Shown here piece by piece: positions 63,907 through 64,000 of a DNA stretch of 64,000 nucleotides (its first letter is position 1; every line of letters starts with the position of its first letter). The notes under the pieces are model-generated. The model saw only the letters and a program-made list of their open reading frames with translations, made no database searches and was not told the DNA's origin. The position numbers and the translations under genes were made by a program. The stretch comes from CAWAVN01 sp963825075 (GTDB lineage: Bacteria > Planctomycetota > Planctomycetia > Planctomycetales > Planctomycetaceae): NCBI GenBank assembly GCA_963825075.1, contig CAWGRX010000035.1, positions 62,001 through 126,000 on the forward strand. Direction: 5' to 3'.

Positions 63907-64000
63907 TCAATCGAGGCTCGGCAACTCGACGTTCAGGGACTTGGCCAAATCAATCAGCGCGGACCAGTTCCCCTCGTCGAGCGGGATGCCTTGCTCGGTT
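63907..64000 (-). CDS. 3' end of an unidentified gene (truncated by window edge)
   Basis: Minus-strand open frame from the right edge, ending in TGA at 63907-63909. The last residues read LIDLAKSLNVELPSLD. It ends about 28 nt before the start of the 89-aa gene, so the two are probably in one operon. Confidence 0.6.
   Translation of the reverse strand, partial: TEQGIPLDEGNWSALIDLAKSLNVELPSLD

Noticed and set aside
1..64000. tRNA, rRNA genes and CRISPR arrays
   Set aside because: I looked for cloverleaf-like sequences and regular spaced repeats in the gaps and saw none. A tRNAscan or CRISPR search would be decisive.

Overview
The window reads as a chromosomal segment of a planctomycete, most likely from the Pirellulales side of the phylum; the exact genus cannot be fixed from sequence alone. 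The evidence is a set of lineage-typical genes: a DUF1549/DUF1553 giant cytochrome-type protein, a DUF1501 fragment, several TPR lipoproteins and a Tad-type secretin, a MoeA fused to a periplasmic-binding-like domain, an acyl-carrier/zinc-ribbon protein, and a short MnmE-like GTPase. Base composition is moderately G+C rich. Intergenic DNA is full of short dispersed repeats.

Layout. 0-13 kb: M32 carboxypeptidase, thioredoxin-like protein, WD40 lipoprotein, GT4 glycosyltransferase, SixA phosphatase, Rieske protein, then lipoprotein / AAA ATPase / TPR lipoprotein, ended by a strong bidirectional terminator. 12.5-18.6 kb: MsrP, HflKC, zinc-ribbon, LRR and TPR proteins. 18.7-27.2 kb: an accessory stretch with fragments of a polysaccharide pyruvyltransferase, an RHS protein, a GNAT acetyltransferase and another small gene, around a right-handed beta-helix protein and the YhaO/YhaN nuclease-ATPase pair. 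27.3-33.8 kb: amidase, esterase, MoaD-like, MnmE-like, epimerase and creatininase genes, followed by an A+T-richer island with a HEPN-motif protein. 33.9-47 kb: DUF1549/1553 protein, a Tad-like secretin cluster, CDP-alcohol phosphatidyltransferase, a two-domain esterase and a large membrane protein. 47.2-52.9 kb: two Hsp20 genes behind a sigma-54 promoter, then mobA and two moeA genes. 53-54.7 kb: an IS110/IS1111-family element whose exact ends can be read. 54.8-61.7 kb: ABC exporter, alpha-isopropylmalate-synthase-like enzyme, ACP-like and UbiD proteins. 61.7-64 kb: a retron.

The most interesting system is the retron. A reverse transcriptase with retron signatures and a long N-terminal extension (61663-63279, minus) is preceded by an msr-msd-like RNA locus (63321-63530). 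That locus has a 17-bp a1/a2 inverted repeat, a small msr hairpin and a 26-bp perfect msd stem. Second is the IS element: 9-bp subterminal inverted repeats, a shared AG core, insertion into a palindromic genomic repeat, and about 430 nt of non-coding right end where a bridge RNA would be expected.

Working links between genes: MoaD-like, MobA, MoeA and MoeA-PBP would supply molybdenum cofactor for enzymes such as MsrP. HflKC, Hsp20 and YhaON are quality-control and repair functions.

A caution: at least eight conserved genes are split by single-base indels, mostly in or beside short homopolymers. This looks more like draft-sequence error than real gene death, so these genes are reported as single interrupted loci.
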